From Acetivibrio clariflavus DSM 19732 (GTDB lineage: Bacteria > Bacillota > Clostridia > Acetivibrionales > Acetivibrionaceae): DNA of 64,000 nt. The notes under the pieces were generated by a model. The model was given only the letters and a program-made list of their open reading frames with translations. It did no database searches and had not been told where the DNA came from. Shown piece after piece: positions 63,547-64,000 of the stretch. Made by a program: the position numbers and the translations under genes. Within the stretch, counting starts at the first letter, position 1. The number at the start of each line of letters is the position of its first letter. Location of the stretch: positions 3,286,118 to 3,350,117 of the forward strand of contig NC_016627.1 of assembly GCF_000237085.1 (NCBI RefSeq), written 5' to 3'.

Positions 63547-63999
63547 TCAATATTGGAAAATAAGTTTTTCCAAAGTTGGATCAATATTTAATATTTTTTT
63601 CAATTCTTTATATTTATTCAGCATTGCCGGATTCGGCGGATTTGCTTTAACGGCTCTTATCATAAGGTTTTTGGGAGTGTCGATCGGTGAAACATATTCC
63701 ACAACCGATACTTTATAGCCCATAGCTTCCAATATGAGTGCTCTGATTCCGTCGGTAATTATATCTGCCATCCTCGCCTTTAAAATTCCATGCTTTATTA
63801 TTTGCTCAAAGGGTGGATATGAGTACTGGCTCAATATTTCCTGCTGGCAGCAAGGCACCACAACTACAGACTTTACATTATTGTTCACAGCAAAAGCTAT
63901 TGCCTGGTCTGTAGCAGTATTGCACGCATGCAGACTTATGACCAAATGTATATCCCTCTGAGCTCTGTAACTGTTTATATCGGTAAGTTTAAACTCCAT
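63547..63999 (-). CDS. SAM-dependent methyltransferase, C-terminal part (gene continues beyond the window)
   Basis: At least 150 residues of a class I methyltransferase of the Methyltransf_32 (PF13679) type. The recognised block is HLVISLHACNTATDQAIAFA then VKSVVVVPCCQQE; the family substrate is unclear, with some members acting on tRNA or proteins. An ATG happens to fall at the window edge (63997-63999), but the missing SAM-binding N-terminal half shows that the gene starts further right. The C-terminal 60 residues end LNIDPTLEKLIFQY. Confidence 0.8.
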   Translation of the reverse strand: MEFKLTDINSYRAQRDIHLVISLHACNTATDQAIAFAVNNNVKSVVVVPCCQQEILSQYSYPPFEQIIKHGILKARMADIITDGIRALILEAMGYKVSVVEYVSPIDTPKNLMIRAVKANPPNPAMLNKYKELKKILNIDPTLEKLIFQY

Positions 64000-64000
64000 A

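Overview
The window reads as chromosome of an anaerobic, spore-forming, cellulolytic Clostridium. The AT-rich intergenic DNA, an alpha/beta-type small acid-soluble spore protein, a YhcN/YlaJ-like spore lipoprotein, and a SigI/RsgI pair whose anti-sigma factor ends in a cellulose-binding CBM3 module point to the Acetivibrio (Clostridium) thermocellus group. That assignment is inference from gene content; no database search was possible.

Positions 1-17.5 kb hold one leftward exopolysaccharide locus. In transcription order it contains a CpsB-type phosphatase, a small secreted protein, a fused Wzc-like BY-kinase, rmlC-rmlD-rmlA (dTDP-rhamnose; rmlB is absent here), a LoaP/NusG-type antiterminator preceded by a long hairpin, a GT4 glycosyltransferase, a pyruvyltransferase, a GT2 glycosyltransferase, a badly decayed Wzx flippase, a second pyruvyltransferase, an FrhB-like Fe-S protein, an intact IS256-family element with a perfect 8-bp target duplication, and the WbaP-type initiating sugar transferase. 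The locus therefore looks recently rearranged.

Positions 17.7-35 kb carry an S-layer-anchored protein with a duplicated unknown domain, a HIT hydrolase, alaS (near-consensus promoter plus leader hairpin), an AI-2E-family exporter, a small glycine-rich protein, a PRC-barrel protein, a DUF1015 protein (rightward), the sigI-rsgI pair, an unusual ATPase-TPR-AraC regulator, a Met/Pro/Tyr repeat protein resembling spore coat proteins, a spore lipoprotein and a zinc-dependent phospholipase C-like protein.

Positions 35-42 kb are a compact Tad/Flp pilus locus (tadZ, cpaF/tadA, tadB, tadC and a small Flp pilin). An IS110-family element in the opposite orientation separates the pilin from tadC. The DNA 5' of its recombinase folds into stems like those expected of a bridge RNA.

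Positions 42.5-56 kb hold a lone HATPase protein, a DUF4080 radical-SAM protein, a DacF-type carboxypeptidase, a FapA-family protein, an MGDG-synthase-like glycosyltransferase, the SASP gene, a frameshifted ktrB/trkH facing two trkA/ktrA genes, DUF421 and DUF4363 genes, and a cation/Ca exchanger. A cluster of three inverted-repeat units follows, one of them split by a 103-bp palindromic MITE-like insert, and then tRNA-Val(GAC).

Positions 56-64 kb contain a lipid kinase, the glgC-glgD pair, a YesN-type response regulator, a glutaredoxin, a 47-codon ORF, a CBM25-like protein with a Lys/Ala/Ser tail and no signal peptide, and the 3' part of a methyltransferase. glgC/glgD and the cytosolic CBM25 protein suggest a storage-glucan theme.
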